This document shows, piece by piece, positions 25,401-37,700 of a DNA stretch of 64,000 nucleotides. How positions within the stretch are numbered: the first letter of the stretch is position 1; each line of letters starts with the position of its first letter. The stretch comes from Bombus terrestris. Lineage: Eukaryota > Arthropoda > Insecta > Hymenoptera > Apidae. A program made the translations under genes and the position numbers. The notes beneath the pieces were generated by a model. That model was not told the origin of the DNA. It searched no databases and saw only the letters and a program-made list of their open reading frames with translations. The stretch spans positions 4,829,001 through 4,893,000 of the forward strand of contig NC_063271.1 in assembly GCF_910591885.1 (NCBI RefSeq). Reading direction: 5' to 3'.

Positions 25401-28390
25401 CCGTCAAATCGATCGATCAATCTTGCAGGATCTCGAAACAGGTTACCGCGATAGGTTCTTAACTCGCGGCGCGGCCTGGTACACCATTCGTTTCTCGCGA
25501 AAATATCCGGCCTCCCATGAGCGTGTGCATCCCGTGGACGCGTCTGCTACTTGGAAATATCGCGTACGAAGCGGTCCATCGATCGTATTTCAGAAGAGAC
25601 ACAGCTCGAAAGCGTGGAACGTCGGCAAAGGCTGTGTGCGCTTAGGTGTTTCAGTCCGAAGCCAGCCGGACCAGTCGACTTGCATACCACACCAGGTTCG
25701 CAGCCAGCCTCTACCTGCATTCCAACCTACCAGTCGACCTCATTCCGCCATTATACTATTTCATTCTCCTCCAACCTTCTCTCTTTCTCTCTTTCACTTT
25801 GACTATGTGCTCGTCGTGCTGGATAAAAACGAAATTTCGAAGGACGCGCGCGCCGATCGAAGACGAATTACGTTCTCGTACGGGGAAGGCTGATGGGGAA
25901 TACGGTGATCCTTGCGATGCAGTATTTTGATGGAAATGCGAGAGTTCTGGAAGATTTCCAAAGTTTCGGAAACGGGGAAATGTAAATGATATTTAATCGT
26001 TCGCAGGCTCGTGTTCGTGTATTTTATCGTATACTTTGCCTCATTGTCTTCGTTCTTTCGATAGATGGATCGAATAAAATAATTGGCTTCTCGAATGGGA
26101 ATAGCGGAAGAAAACCGAGGACACGTCTGTCTTTCGATTAGAATATCCTACATGCGAAAGAGATTTTAATATTTCATACGGGAGAACGAGGAGTTAACTG
26201 GAAGCGAATCACGTTAACATTAATGGTAGAATAATGTCACCCATTATAAAAGCGTACGAGATAGCGTAGAAAAGAGGAATAGATAAATAATCCATAAGAT
26301 AGCTATTACTACACAATCGCATTTATTCGTGTGCCTTTCTGTTGGGTTAATTTAATTCTTTCTTCGTCTTTTTCTTCTCAAAGCGGAAATATACCATGCA
26401 AACGTGCTATTCGACGAAACAATTTCAATCGCTTTTTACGAAAGATAGACAATTACGGGACAATCTACCGTAGCTTTTAACGAAATATCAAATCATACAG
26501 GGCTGTATCGATCTTGTCAACGATACAAAGTCGAATAAAAATACTCGTTACTTTCATACGTACGCGTATACATCTACGTGCAAAATTATAAGACGATCGA
26601 CTAATATCCTCGACGTAGGGACGACACATCGCGCGAGACAAAAAGGGAACGTCAACGTGGAAAAGATGAAATCGAACGTTGGTAAATGCTGTGGTTGGGG
26701 AGTTTCGATTTACAGCGGAAGCGAAGGAAGGGGCGCGTGCATGATGGCACGGTTCGATACAGCCACCCCATTTACTTCCGGCGTAGCCGAACGCTCGACC
26801 ATCGTTCGGATCGCGTAAAAACTTTTCGAGTACTTTTTATTGCCTCCGCTTGCCCTCTTTCTTGGCTCTACCCTTTCTTCGTGGCATGGCTTGTCGATCG
26901 AGGAGCCTGTTCTTTCTCCTTCCATCGTGAAATTACCGTGCAGCGAAGTTACGGCAGGGGGTCGATAAGTTTCTTGCGAACAAGGGGGTGCTTGTGATTA
27001 TCGTAACCCTGGTAATTGGCCAACTTTACAGGCTCCGTGTTTTTCGTCGATATGCCGAGATTCCGGATTTTTTCGCGCGAACGGTGTGATTCGGATTAAT
27101 CCGCTTAGTTTTGATTCATTTCCAACGTAGGATTTCATGTGGTCTAAATTTAAGGAGCTCGAAGGTTTTTCTAAGGGACGGTCTGTAACGAATTTTCGGA
27201 GAGTCGTCGAAAATGACTGTGAAACGAATTTCGAAGAGCGTGAAATGGAAATTTTTGTCGTTCTTCGTTCGATTGTGAATTTGCTCCGTTTCGTTATTCG
27301 TATACGTTTAATGTCCCATCGGGAGTGAGTTGTTCTGTACAAAAAATTGACCGTACGTTTGATGTCTGTAAAAACTTCTTTGCATGTATTTTTCATTTTT
27401 CGTACGAGGGGATTAAGGAAAGATTTAGAGAAGAAAGAACGATGTTTCAGACTTTAAATTATCGACTCGATCGCGATCTCGGAACTTCGAACGACAACGA
27501 ACCAACTTTCCTTACGCTTCTAGAAATGCCCATCTCTCTTCCTATCATCTTCGAGACACGATATAAAAACGGAATCCCCTTTCAAAACGTACAAACACGA
27601 TTAATCGAGGCAAACGTTTAACGAAGGAAACGTGATGGGTCACTTTTATCCACAGCTCCATTAACAAAAGTGGATACTTCTGGTAACGCGAGTTTCCGTT
27701 CGCCATTGTCCACGAACGGTGGCGGCTTAACTTTCTGAAGAAGTTTCACCCCGTGGAGCCGGGGCCAAGCGCTGTAAATTACCCCGGCAGGTTTATTAAG
27801 GCCAGCTACTTTCGTCACGGCTCGACGTCATCGGGCTCGATTCTTCTCTCTCTCTTTCCCTCTCTTTTTCTTTTCTATTCCGCTTCTTTTCTCCCCTTGT
27901 GCGCCATTCCCCTCCTTTTTTCCCTTCATTTCGACGGATTAACTTGTTCGAGGCCGACGAAGGAATCCATTAAGCCGACGGATCAGGAACGAGAACCACC
28001 TGATTGCCAAGGTTTTCGTCGTAGCAGACGTTCCGATCGTCGCTGTTACCATTTTATTTTTCCAATAGAGATTAGTTTCTGTTTTCTTGTTCCTTTTTTT
28101 ATTCGCATTTTGAAAGAATTTTATCGTTGAAAATGGTAAATTACTCAGAACAGAAGAAATGTTTTAAAGATGATTAAAACAGGATTCCTATTGGGGAAAT
28201 TTTGTAATTACAAATGAGAAAGAAATATTTGTTATATCGTAAGAAATATTTTCTTGATTATCGCGAACGAAAGATACGGATGTCTTCTTTAGCGTAGATT
28301 CGATTTACGTGTTAACAGATTTCACGCTATTTTCTATAAGTAATATTACACAACGTAACTTACTCACTGGTTATATAAAAATACAATTTA
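22440..28390. other. intronic sequence, no gene seen
   Basis: Mixed AT-rich intron with CpG-richer patches (about 24000-24180, 25330-25700, 27610-27840). The longest frame, at 25423-25893, overlaps other frames of the same strand in GC-rich DNA and shows no family motif. Confidence 0.5.
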
Positions 28391-28675
28391 CTATAATCCA
28401 CCTGTTACGATGATCCAGCTTTAATTTTCCTACCTTCCAATTTACGCTATTAAACTTTCACAATTCGCATGTAAACTTTCAAATCACGCAGATAAATTTT
28501 AATGAAATAACCTATGAATTTGATAGCGGCAATTTGTAATAATTCAACTCTTCCACTATCTTCGTGTTATCCTCGTCTATCTGTTCGTAATTTCAGAGCA
28601 ATCCGTTTCCTAATGATCCACCTATATAATCCAGTCGTAACTCTAATTTTCTTACATTCCACTTCGCGCTATTAT
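28391..28675. repeat. two diverged direct repeats of about 65 bp
   Basis: 28391-28455 and 28611-28675 share, in order, AT(G)ATCCA, CTAATTTTC/TTAATTTTC, TACxTTCCA and CGCTATTA. The copies are 220 bp apart and clearly diverged. Confidence 0.55.
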
Positions 28676-29002
28676 CAGCTCATGTTGCTGTAACAAGTGC
28701 GCAACGAGGATACCCTAGATTCCAAGAAGAGGGAAAAACGAAAAGGAAACGAGAAAGGGAGCGGTCCGGAACGAGTCGTTCAAATTGATTCCCGCGCGTG
28801 TACTCACGCGATTAGCTTGATAGATCGAGCTGGTTTTATCGAGCGACCGGCATATAGAGAGTTAATATTCGTTGGTAAGGTTTTATCGCGAGTCGTAGAG
28901 GATCGTGTAAATGACGCTGCGAGAGAATCAGCCGTGGTAATCGAGCGGCTCGTTCCTTCGATACGGTTTAATTTCAGTTAAGATTCGATGATTGTTCATA
29001 AA

Positions 29003-29011
29003 TTCCTTAAC
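29003..29011 (+). promoter_or_regulatory. nmo: U12-type branch-point sequence
   Basis: TTCCTTAAC, a perfect match to the minor-spliceosome branch consensus TTCCTTRAY. The likely branch A (29010) lies 15 nt before the acceptor G at 29025, within the short range typical of U12 introns. The 14 bases in between are not pyrimidine-rich. Confidence 0.88.
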
Positions 29012-29025
29012 GAGCATCCGCACAG

Positions 29026-29132
29026 ATACGTGATCACGGAGCTGCTTCAGAGCGACCTACACAAGATCATCGTCAGCCCTCAGCATCTCAGCCCCGACCA
29101 TATCAAGGTCTTCCTCTACCAGATCCTCCGAG
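29026..29132 (+). CDS. nmo: nemo (NLK) kinase, internal exon B: hinge and helix E
   Basis: Encodes the end of a split Ile codon, then YVITELLQSDLHKIIVSPQ and on to FLYQILR (35 codons), leaving G of a split Gly codon. This is strand 5, the hinge (TELLQSDL) that lines the ATP pocket, and helices D and E of the kinase. It is nearly identical to insect Nemo and vertebrate NLK, where the sequence is VTELMQSDLHKIIVSPQ. The start is the AG at 29024-29025 behind a U12 branch site; the end is CGAG|GTGAGT, a strong ordinary donor. The exon sits alone between two introns of 28.8 and 30.3 kb. Confidence 0.97.
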
Positions 29133-29614
29133 GTGAGTAAATATATATTATTCTTTGCTTCGTTTGGATTTATCGAACGTACCGTAGTAGAATTGCACGT
29201 ATTCTTCGATTCTTTTTTAACAACTCTCTCTGTTCTTTTTTTCTTTTTAATTTGATCATGATCTATATCGACGAATTGAGACTCCTATCTCCGTATCGAC
29301 TCCTATGTCGAGTGTGACTCGACATCAGTTTTTATCTCAGGAGTCCCATTCGATATTCTTCCAGTTCCATATTTTTCTTTTTGTGAAACGTACGAAAGAA
29401 AACCAGGATTGTATCCTGGAAATTGTTTCAACATGTAAAATTAAAAGATTAAAAATTGCAAAATACAACAATAGTGTGAATAAAACTGGTATTTAAGCGA
29501 ATTGGTTTCTTCCTTTATTTATTTAAATTGTCTTATTCCTTAGTTAATGTAAATTTCAAATAAAACACTTGAAAGCGTTGAGAGCTGCTGATAACGAAAT
29601 TGAAATAAAATTCA

Positions 29615-29630
29615 GAGTGCAAAGGGTTAA
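29615..29630 (-). mobile_element. piggyBac-like terminus ending in TTAA
   Basis: GAGTGCAAAGGGTTAA; on the minus strand TTAACCCTTTGCACTC. The same terminus, TTAATCCTTTGCACT, begins the element fragment at 41097. TTAA is the piggyBac target site. The other end was not found, so this is a fragment or chance. Confidence 0.4.
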
Positions 29631-29639
29631 TAAGACAAT

Positions 29640-31320
29640 TAAGAAGCTTGATACATATTTTTAGTTTTATGGGAATATCATATTTATATTACTACATTAC
29701 ATTATGCTATATGAACCGCGGATTAGATAGATACAACTTTTGTGACGAAATATATCTTCGACGTGACAAGCTTAACTTATTTCGGCAAATCTTTTAAGCT
29801 GTCAGGTTCTCGAGGCTATCGGTAACGAGCAGGAAAATAATCGCGTGCTACTCGAAAATTGCTTCTAACGAACGTTATGTTCCTTGGTGAATTTCACAGT
29901 ATCGAGACGGGTAGCATCGTCTGCAACGGATAAACGCAGATTTTCATTTCGTTACGCGGTTTTTACGAGCGAACGTCACGTGCAGCCTACAGTTCGAAGG
30001 CTCTAATCGACAGAAACAGGTATCAAGTGGGAGGAGGGAGCGTTTGGTTGCGCGTAGAGGCCATTTTGTCGGAACTCAGCGAGTCTTCTCGGTTCGTTAG
30101 TCACGAGTCAATTTCCTACGAGGCTGGCGCTCTAGCTACGTTCAAACCCAACGATTTGCATGCTTTCCCGCGTGTATCGTGAAAATCGCGTTGATTTTTC
30201 ACGCGAGAACAGACGACGAACGTAGTAGGTATTTTACGTTCCGACGAATAAATATGAGAATTTTAACTTAATCGTGTTTTCCTCTTACTTCAAATTCTTT
30301 CGATTTTCACGGAAATATGGAAAAACCTAGTTGTAGAAAATACGAGATACGAAGAATCGCTTTTCTTAAAACATCGACAGCGACGAAAAAAGGGCAGACT
30401 GCGATAGAAAAATTGGAGAAATTCTTCGTCGAGCGAAACTCGCCAAATGTAGGTACAACCACGAAGAAACTTTTTCGTTGGCGAAAATTTACTTTACTCG
30501 GTTCAATGATATAGGATCTCTTTGAAATGGCAAATCGTCCTGGACACTGAGAACCGGCGCTGAACTTCGTACAGGGCCTAAACAATTCTACATAGGAAAT
30601 GACGGACGCTTTGATGGCGAAACGAGAGTCGTTATTCTCGAGTAACTACTCTCGAGTCGTCGGTTCTTCGAGCGTTAAAACAATCCACGCTTGTAACCGC
30701 TCGAGGAGAATATTCGAAATCGATTTTCTCGAGAACAGAGTCTCGTAGGAAAAAATTGATTCCATTCGAGGCGGTGCGTGTGACATCGTTTCTCTCGCAA
30801 TTTTAATTCGACGAGCCAATATTTCGCTAGGTTTTGTCATTAATCGCGTTAGAAAAGAATAAATCTGTAAATCATGAGAATATTTGGAAACTTATCGCGT
30901 AAAATTTTGACGTCCATATGGTATAGAAAATATATGCAGAAATTAGAGGATATTCGTAGCAAACGTATATTCAGAATGATATAAAAATCGAGATTCGAAT
31001 TCCATTCTTTCTTCGAGAGTTGCTGGAGATTTAAGAAAACCGTGCAACTTCTTTGGACAATGTACGATTCGCAGATTACGAATTCGAAGAGACAAGATTC
31101 GATAAAGTTGAGGAAAGATCGGAGCAATGTCGAGTATCCTAAGGGTTAATTAAGCTTAGCTTTGCCGATCGAACCGTGAAAGACCTGAAAAGACCAAGTT
31201 TCCACGATTCTACGGTGGAAAACTCGGTGTTGGAATGATATCGATTCCTTGAAACTTGCAGAGATATCCATTGTCGGGATGAGCTTTATTCAAGCGTGGA
31301 TTTCGCAAGCGATCGTTCAA
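29640..31320. other. intronic sequence, no gene seen
   Basis: Unique AT-rich intron. No protein-like frame, RNA gene or repeat recognised. Confidence 0.5.
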
Positions 31321-31321
31321 A

Positions 31322-31384
31322 AACAACGCGAAAGAAATTCTCGAGCGAAGAAACAAGAGGGTGGAGAATTTCTTTCGCGTTGTT
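31322..31384. repeat. perfect 21-bp stem, 21-nt loop hairpin
   Basis: The left arm 31322-31342 (AACAACGCGAAAGAAATT...) and the right arm 31364-31384 are exact reverse complements with a 21-nt purine-rich loop. The size is short for an insect pre-miRNA, but the perfect pairing is notable. Confidence 0.85.
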
Positions 31385-31481
31385 GGGAAGAAAACAAAAA
31401 CGTGAGAAAGAAATGGAAAGGAAGAGAGGAACGTAAATCCGAATGATCATTCACTGAATCACGAGCAGAGAAAAATCAAAC

Positions 31482-31504
31482 GAAAGAAAGAAAGAAAGAA
31501 AGAA
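31482..31504. repeat. (GAAA)n microsatellite
   Basis: Five to six GAAA units in an A/G-rich neighbourhood. Confidence 0.85.
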
Positions 31505-31509
31505 AAAGG

Positions 31510-33610
31510 AAGAAACCCGGTGGATAAAACTTCTTCTTGTAAATATCTGCGTTGTGTTGCCTGCAGCGTTGAACCAGGGAAAGAGTAAACAGGATCGTTT
31601 CTATTCATCCCTTGGGATCATCTCTGGATCTCCGTGATGTTAGAGCGTTCGTCTGGCAACGTCTGACGCGTCGAATTACTCGACCATCTTTCACTATGGT
31701 CAGCCAAGTCTGTCTGTCCAGTGACCGTCTCTTTCTACTTTGCCTCGCTCCTTTGCATTTCACTTTATTTACATGGCTTGATAACACGTTAATTTTTTCA
31801 CCTTTTTCCTCTTTCATTCGAAAACCTTGTTTCTTTTAAATATTAATGACAAATCTGAATAAAGATATCCGGCTCTTCTTGCACAATAATTCACTACGTA
31901 ACTGGTAATATCGAAATACTTTAATCGTCGATAGTTCGAACATCGAAAATGTTGCTTCTAATCGTAAGTGAAATTTATAATAAATTTAAAATCATTTTTC
32001 TTTTTTTTACGTATACGACATACAACGACTTTTCACTATCTGCTTCAATTTCTTTCGATTAACTTCAAGTTGCCACGTTATACGTACGCTTTCCACTAGG
32101 ATCGCAAATTTTACGTGAAAAATCTCTCGTTAAATCCTGATCTATATTTGGCTTGCACTTTAGCCGGCTTTTCTTCGAGTATGCAACGATAATTGTTATC
32201 AAGAGTTAAGAGAGCCGTCAACCCTTTTCCTCGCTGTTCCTGTAGTCAACCAGCCACGATATATTCCCTCGTTTGTTTCTACTTCTTTGTTAACGCTAAA
32301 TCCCTTCTCATTTGAAAGTCTAACTACCAGCACTGGCACTGCCGGAGCTTTTCAAGGCGTTTCTTGCGGCCTCACCGAGCAAAACGATCCATCTCACTTT
32401 CTGTCTAGCTCACCCATTCCCCAATTTTCTTTTTTCCCTTCATTCTCGTCTAAATTATGATTTTCACTCGTCCCTGCTGCGCTTTATCGTCCTCTCCGCC
32501 TTTTCTCCTGATTGTTTGCGTAAATTCGTGTTATGGAAATGGAAATAGATAAGCGTTTAGCAAGAGAGTTTGCTCAATCTTCGACATTTGTATATATTAA
32601 TATATTAAGACCGAACCGGAGATTCCGGTTCCTTAAATGCTAAAATATTGGCGGTAATGGATGACATAATTACCGAAGGATTAGCAAATTATTTTAATGA
32701 ATCTTCGTTTCTCCTAAACTATCAAAGTGTTCGTAAGGAAAAAGAAACTGTTCTATTCTATTCTATTGCAAGTTCGTACTTTCTACGCTGTTTTTTCTTT
32801 GTCGAAAAGTATCGACGAGGAATACTAAACTTTAGTAGATCTCGATTACAAATTTATCTTATCGACTAAAATATTCGCAAGAAGATGGAAACCATGTCGT
32901 GTCTGTTCATTGGAATTCTACGTTTCTACAAAGTTATTCCCACAGATCGACGAAACAATATCAACGAAGAATATCTTCAACGAACGCGTTTAAAAATTTC
33001 AGTGAAAAATTTATCTAATTAAAAAAAGAAACAGATTACAATTGCTTTCGCGAATTCGCAATATCCTCGTCTTTTTCTTGCTGTCTGTCTGCCAGGAATA
33101 CAGTACTCGGGTTTACAGTGTTGCGATACGACAGGTAACGTTTTCGCTAGGAACAAGAACGCAACAAAAGTCGAACTCTTCCATTCGTTTCCCCAATGGA
33201 AACGCGTTTCCGCGTAATTAAATCGAATCGAGTGTACAGCGCGCGATGACGAGCGTAGGAACGCGGGCCCACGGCAAGATCGCTTTAAATCAATCAGCGT
33301 TCGCGCAATCGGAAGTGAAATAGCCCGTATCAAACGTATTAATTCGCTCTATTTTTTCTTTTTTTTTTTTTACCTCTCTCTCCTACTCTCCTTCCCGCTA
33401 TTGCTGTCTTGATTTTTTTCGTTGCCGTTTCGTTCGAAACGCTCGTTACAAAAGCGTCAGATCGATCGACGCAACGAAAACGGACGAATATCCACGCGAA
33501 ACGCCGCGTTACGACGAACAAAACCGGAACACGGCCGCCCAGTCAAGAAGTGAATGGCCCGGTAAGAGTTACAGAAATAAATTTCCCATGAAAATTTCAA
33601 CGCAAATGTA
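31510..33610. other. intronic sequence, no gene seen
   Basis: Includes a (TTCTA)3 run at 32751-32767 and a T-rich stretch around 33350-33372. Nothing else recognised. Confidence 0.5.
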
Positions 33611-33618
33611 CGTATATA

Positions 33619-34050
33619 TGTAGTATCGTGGACAAAAAGGCCTAAGATATCGGTCGAACCATAAACAACGTCGCGAGAGCCGAGGCGTCGTCGGGTCCAT
33701 CAATGTGTCGTCGGTCCTTTCAAGTGAATAGTTTCGTAGAAAAGGCCTACGTGACCCTGGCCACGGGTGTTTGCGGAACACATGCGTGGTGGGGCGAAAA
33801 AAAACTAAGGGATGCTAGAGACAGTGTCAGTTGAGAAGTCGTACAGAGTGAGTTGAGAAGTCAGAGAGAGTGAGTGCAGAAGCCGGAGAGTGTGAATGGA
33901 GGAGCCGGAGAGTATGAATCGGGAAGTTGAGAGCCGAGTATGATAATAAGACGTACGACGATATTGTAATCAGTTCGTTGTATTCGGTATTGCTTGTTAA
34001 ACTAAAACATCATTACTTGTCCTTCCTCTAAGACCCATTAAGTTACTACA
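33619..34050. mobile_element. solo LTR of a retrotransposon (432 bp)
   Basis: Begins TGTAGTATCG and ends GTTACTACA, so TGTAGT...ACTACA form 6-bp perfect terminal inverted repeats with the standard TG...CA ends. TATA on both sides (33615-33618 and 34051-34054) fits a 4-bp target-site duplication, though the site is inside a TA run. No primer-binding site, gag or pol frames follow, so it is a solo LTR. It contains a 22-bp minisatellite. The family (Gypsy or Bel/Pao) cannot be fixed by eye. Confidence 0.75.
33828..33941. repeat. 22-bp minisatellite inside the solo LTR
   Basis: Four 22-bp units start at 33828, 33850, 33872 and 33894, followed by a 26-bp unit at 33916. The shared pattern is GAGTTGAGAAGTC, then a GAGAGT-type segment; later units read GAGGAGCCGGAGAGTAT. 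Confidence 0.85.
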
Positions 34051-34059
34051 TATATATAT

Positions 34060-34791
34060 TGTTACGTTCGGTGACTCTATCCAAAAACCAGGCTCCACGT
34101 TGTGGGCAAGACGGCAGCCAGATGTCTACACATCCTTGTTGCGTATCCTCAACGGCCTTCAGGACCCACTATAAATCTTGGCATTTTCATAGTTGAGGTC
34201 CTTCAGACCAAACAAGTATCTTTTATCTCAAGTGTTCTTTACATTCATCGTCTACTACGGGAAGATACGGGAAAGTTGGTTTTCCTCACGTTCGGTATGT
34301 AGGGGGTGGCTAAGACCCTTCCTAGTCCACCAACCTTCTTATTATCCAATCAGAAGCAATGTCTATTGCCCTCACTTTCCTAGCCAAAATTGTCATTAAC
34401 AAATCCGCTTTCCTCTGCCACAGCATCGTCACTGAACTTCACTGATTCTCCAACCTTTCGAACAGTCGACATCTCTTAATCGAGTTTCCACCCTTAGATC
34501 AGTCACCTACTTAACTTATACATACGCACCAGCGTAACTAGCTTCTATATAAAATTGTCGGAAATGTATAATATTATAACCTGTTAAACTCAGTGTTATA
34601 CTCACTGAACCATCCCTATTATCCTAACAGAAATAAGGGGATCGATCATTTCGTGGTGTCGATTGTCTAATTGTAACGGGAATTTACGACTCCCGTTGAC
34701 GTGCTTCCTTTCGCGATCGCGTCTCTCCGCGAATAGTCGAATAAATACACACACACACACACGCATATATAATATATCGGAGATCGTGACA
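34060..34791. mobile_element. second LTR-like block (732 bp), 9 bp after the solo LTR
   Basis: Starts TGTTACG and ends CGTGACA, a 7-bp inverted terminus with one mismatch and TG...CA ends. Inside are a TATA-like TCTATATAAAA (about 34544) and, about 190 bp later, an AATAAA (34740) followed by a CA run, the order expected in an LTR (promoter, R, poly-A signal). No convincing target-site duplication was seen, so the boundaries are tentative. Confidence 0.4.
34746..34763. repeat. (CA)n microsatellite
   Basis: About nine AC/CA units next to the AATAAA of the LTR-like block. Confidence 0.85.
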
Positions 34792-34799
34792 GTTGTAAC

Positions 34800-37700
34800 T
34801 CAAATGAAAGAAGTTACCATATAAGAACCGATATCTGAGATTCAAATAATTTTAGTAGGGAATAACCAGAACCGTGGAAAATTAATATTTCTCAATAATG
34901 TAATTTTTACAAAAGTTCCTTCAAGATTAGCGAATACGTTCGAATCGCGAAGAAGTTCCACTGTAGTGGAGATGGAGCTACCGATGAACCCCTTTCAAAT
35001 AAAATTCCACGGGCAGGGCGGGGGTGGCGAAGCTTACTGTGAAAAGGGAGTAACGACACCACTCGTGTCTGTCCTTCGACAAGAACCCTTTTATCCCAGT
35101 CGGAGAGAATCAAAGTCGCGTTTCAACGTGGATCAAAACCTGGAAATTTTCTCCTTCGCTCCCTTCGAAATGTTCGCAACGCGTCTTTCATCGTCCCTAA
35201 CCATCCTCTTCTTTCCTTCCCCTTTGGATTATTATCGAATCTTTATTGAAAAATTTCTTTGCTGTTATTCAATTTACGTGGATATGAAATTCCGTCTGTG
35301 CTTGATGGAACAAGTAGTTTCTGCAACTAGAATAATTCGTAGAATATCGATTATCTCGGTTATTTAAATAGCAGATGCTTGGATTGCTTGAAAGAATACA
35401 TTTTACTGAAGAAGCGTGAAGGGTTAGAGAAGCCTGTAAAAGTAGGAACGCGCGTTATTGCGCGCCCTTAAAGACGAGAATACTTAAGGGTGGAGTGGTG
35501 CGTCGTTATTGATAGTTGCTGAGAAATGTTTAGGCAAGTATCCGAGTAAAACCGAGATATAGGATAAGTATTTCAGGAATTCTGCGCTGTCTATTAGGAT
35601 CGTTGGCTTACATGTCGTACGAATTTCAGAACGCTCCACGTGTTTGAATAAATCGTAGAGCGATCGATGGAAGTAATAATTAGTAGAATATCGAAGATAG
35701 ATACAAACTTGTTGTTCTGTCAAAATGCTTAATCATCGTCAGACATTCAACATTGAACGATTCGTATAAAAATTCGTACGAAAGTCGCGTAAATAATTTG
35801 CATAAATTCCGTATAGAAATTTTTGATCGCAACCTGCATCTATAATATCCAAGCAATTCGTACAAAAAATTCGTAGAAATTCAATATAAAGGTTTCTGGC
35901 CGGTCTATGTCCAGAATATAACCATAACACGATATCGCTATTCTGGCTATTATTATCAATAATCCATCTACTAAAATAAACAATACCTATATCTCTTCTG
36001 AAAAATATTTCTACGTAAATTACGTTAATAAATCTTCCGTTCCTCCATCTTTCCATCTCGCCCTAACAAACGGAGCTTTCAAAACACGCAACATTTCTCG
36101 ACACGCCCTAATGTCTCGGAAACACCATACAGTCTCCTCCGTCGCTGCGATGGCGTCGCAATTCTTCAAATCGATCGACAAAAGAACAGACGAGACGCGT
36201 CCTCTCTCTCTCTCTCTCTCTCTCTGTCTCTTCAAGCAGAATCGTCGTGTAATTATTTTGAAAAAGTCTATCCCCCACCCTGTACACCGAGCTTCCTCAA
36301 CTTGGTCCATCCCCCAGCGGCTGAAGAATGCCGAGTTAATTAAACCCACGGCCACTCTTTTCTCAAAGCGGTAGGCTCGAAAGCATTGCTCGAAAAAAAT
36401 CTTACTTTAAAGCGGTCGCGATTCTTCCTCCACCTCTGTGGCTCCGCTCTTCAGCAACCCCGGCGCGACGCGTTCTCCACCCCCTTTATCGGGTTGCGAC
36501 TCTCTTTCTCTTCCTCGTCCCCGCAATTTCTGTTCTGTCTGCTCTGTCCCGGCCGTGTCACGCGAAGATATGCAAATAGCGGGGAGCGTCATAGTACGCG
36601 TGGGAAGAGAGACTTTCGTGAAAGGAACACAGCCATCGAGTAATAATTATCGAGGCTGTGGACACGTGCAAGGTGGCACACAACGAATATTTATATTCGT
36701 CGAAGAAAAAAGAGAGATTCGATGTTATTTGGAAGTACAGTTAGTCGCGAAAGTTTGCTAACGTTTGCGAAATTTCGTGAATTAAACATCCACTTTGTCA
36801 CGAAATTGTTTATACGCGTAAATCTCACGTATTCGATCTTACGATTGTTATTGTCGTATTTCACGTATTTGTTTGCAGCGTAGATCGTTCGAGTGGCGGG
36901 CTATAAATTTGACTCGTAGGATTTCGTTTGTTTTATTACCAAGCTTGTTATTGTTATACGAGAGAATTTATTAGTTGCAACTCGTAGTGGAAATAGTAAC
37001 GAGAATCTAATCGACGTGGCACTTAACGTGGTCCAGAGGTTCTGAGAAAAACGCGAGGAAACTTATACGAGTCGGGCATGTTAAACTTTCTTGCGATATT
37101 TCTGATGAAATTTTCCATGGGATCTATGTTCCACCTTTTCGTTAGAGATCGTTTAGTTAGCGGTTACAGGTTAATGCACGAGCAAGCGGATATGCCAAGC
37201 GTCGACTATCTGGCTGGCAAGATTCCTACTTCCCAAATTTTTGGTGTGTCACACGATGCTGACTCAGAGTCACGATTTTTGAGAACGGAGTCACGCTTTC
37301 TGAATAAAAGAGCGGAGGGAACTGGGTCGCGTAGATTTAATGTACCGTTTAGCGTGCAAGTAACAAAGAGCAACTAAGAATTTGTCTGACGAGTATGGAG
37401 TAAAATTAGATTGTTCTCATACTCTGTACTCTTGTAGCTTGTGCTCGTGGAATTTCCAAGACCAGTTAAATTAAATATGCCCTCCACCCTCGAACAAAGT
37501 GCACCACGTACTTGATTAACTGAAATTTATACCAGCCAGATATATGTAATAAGATGTAAGAAACTTAACCTTCGTATTTCTCCGTTTTATATCTACAATT
37601 CTCTTGAACGATCAACTTTTCCAAAAAGTTCTCTTAAAAAAGTCTCAAGTATCTTTAGCATTGAGTTTAGAACATTTTAGCGTGTTTAAATCGTGACTAG

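Larger units (their letters stand above)
227..29025 (+). other. nmo: 28.8 kb nemo intron with U12-type (minor spliceosome) ends
   Basis: Intron between exon A and exon B, 28,799 bp, phase 2. The donor reads GTATCCTTTT (227-236), a full match to the U12-type donor and a poor match to the ordinary MAG|GTRAGT donor. The 3' end has TTCCTTAAC (29003-29011) and AG at 29024-29025 with no polypyrimidine tract. The reading frame and the Nemo protein join exactly across it (GAA AT|A TAC). Most of it is AT-rich sequence with CpG-rich islands; the mobile elements and repeats found in it are listed separately. No nested gene is supported. Confidence 0.88.

Noticed and set aside
25423..25893. 156-codon open frame as a possible nested gene
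   Set aside because: It overlaps other frames on the same strand in GC-rich DNA, has no recognisable domain or signal, and shows no splice or promoter context.
21221..30616. TCF/Pangolin sites (CCTTTGATC at 21221-21229 minus strand, GCTTTGATG at 30608-30616) as Wnt feedback elements
   Set aside because: The SCTTTGATS consensus is expected about twice by chance in a 64 kb window on two strands, and no helper site was seen nearby.
37078..37377. 99-codon frame with a protein-like N-terminus
   Set aside because: No known family, no support from context, and the length is not remarkable in 64 kb of six-frame translation.
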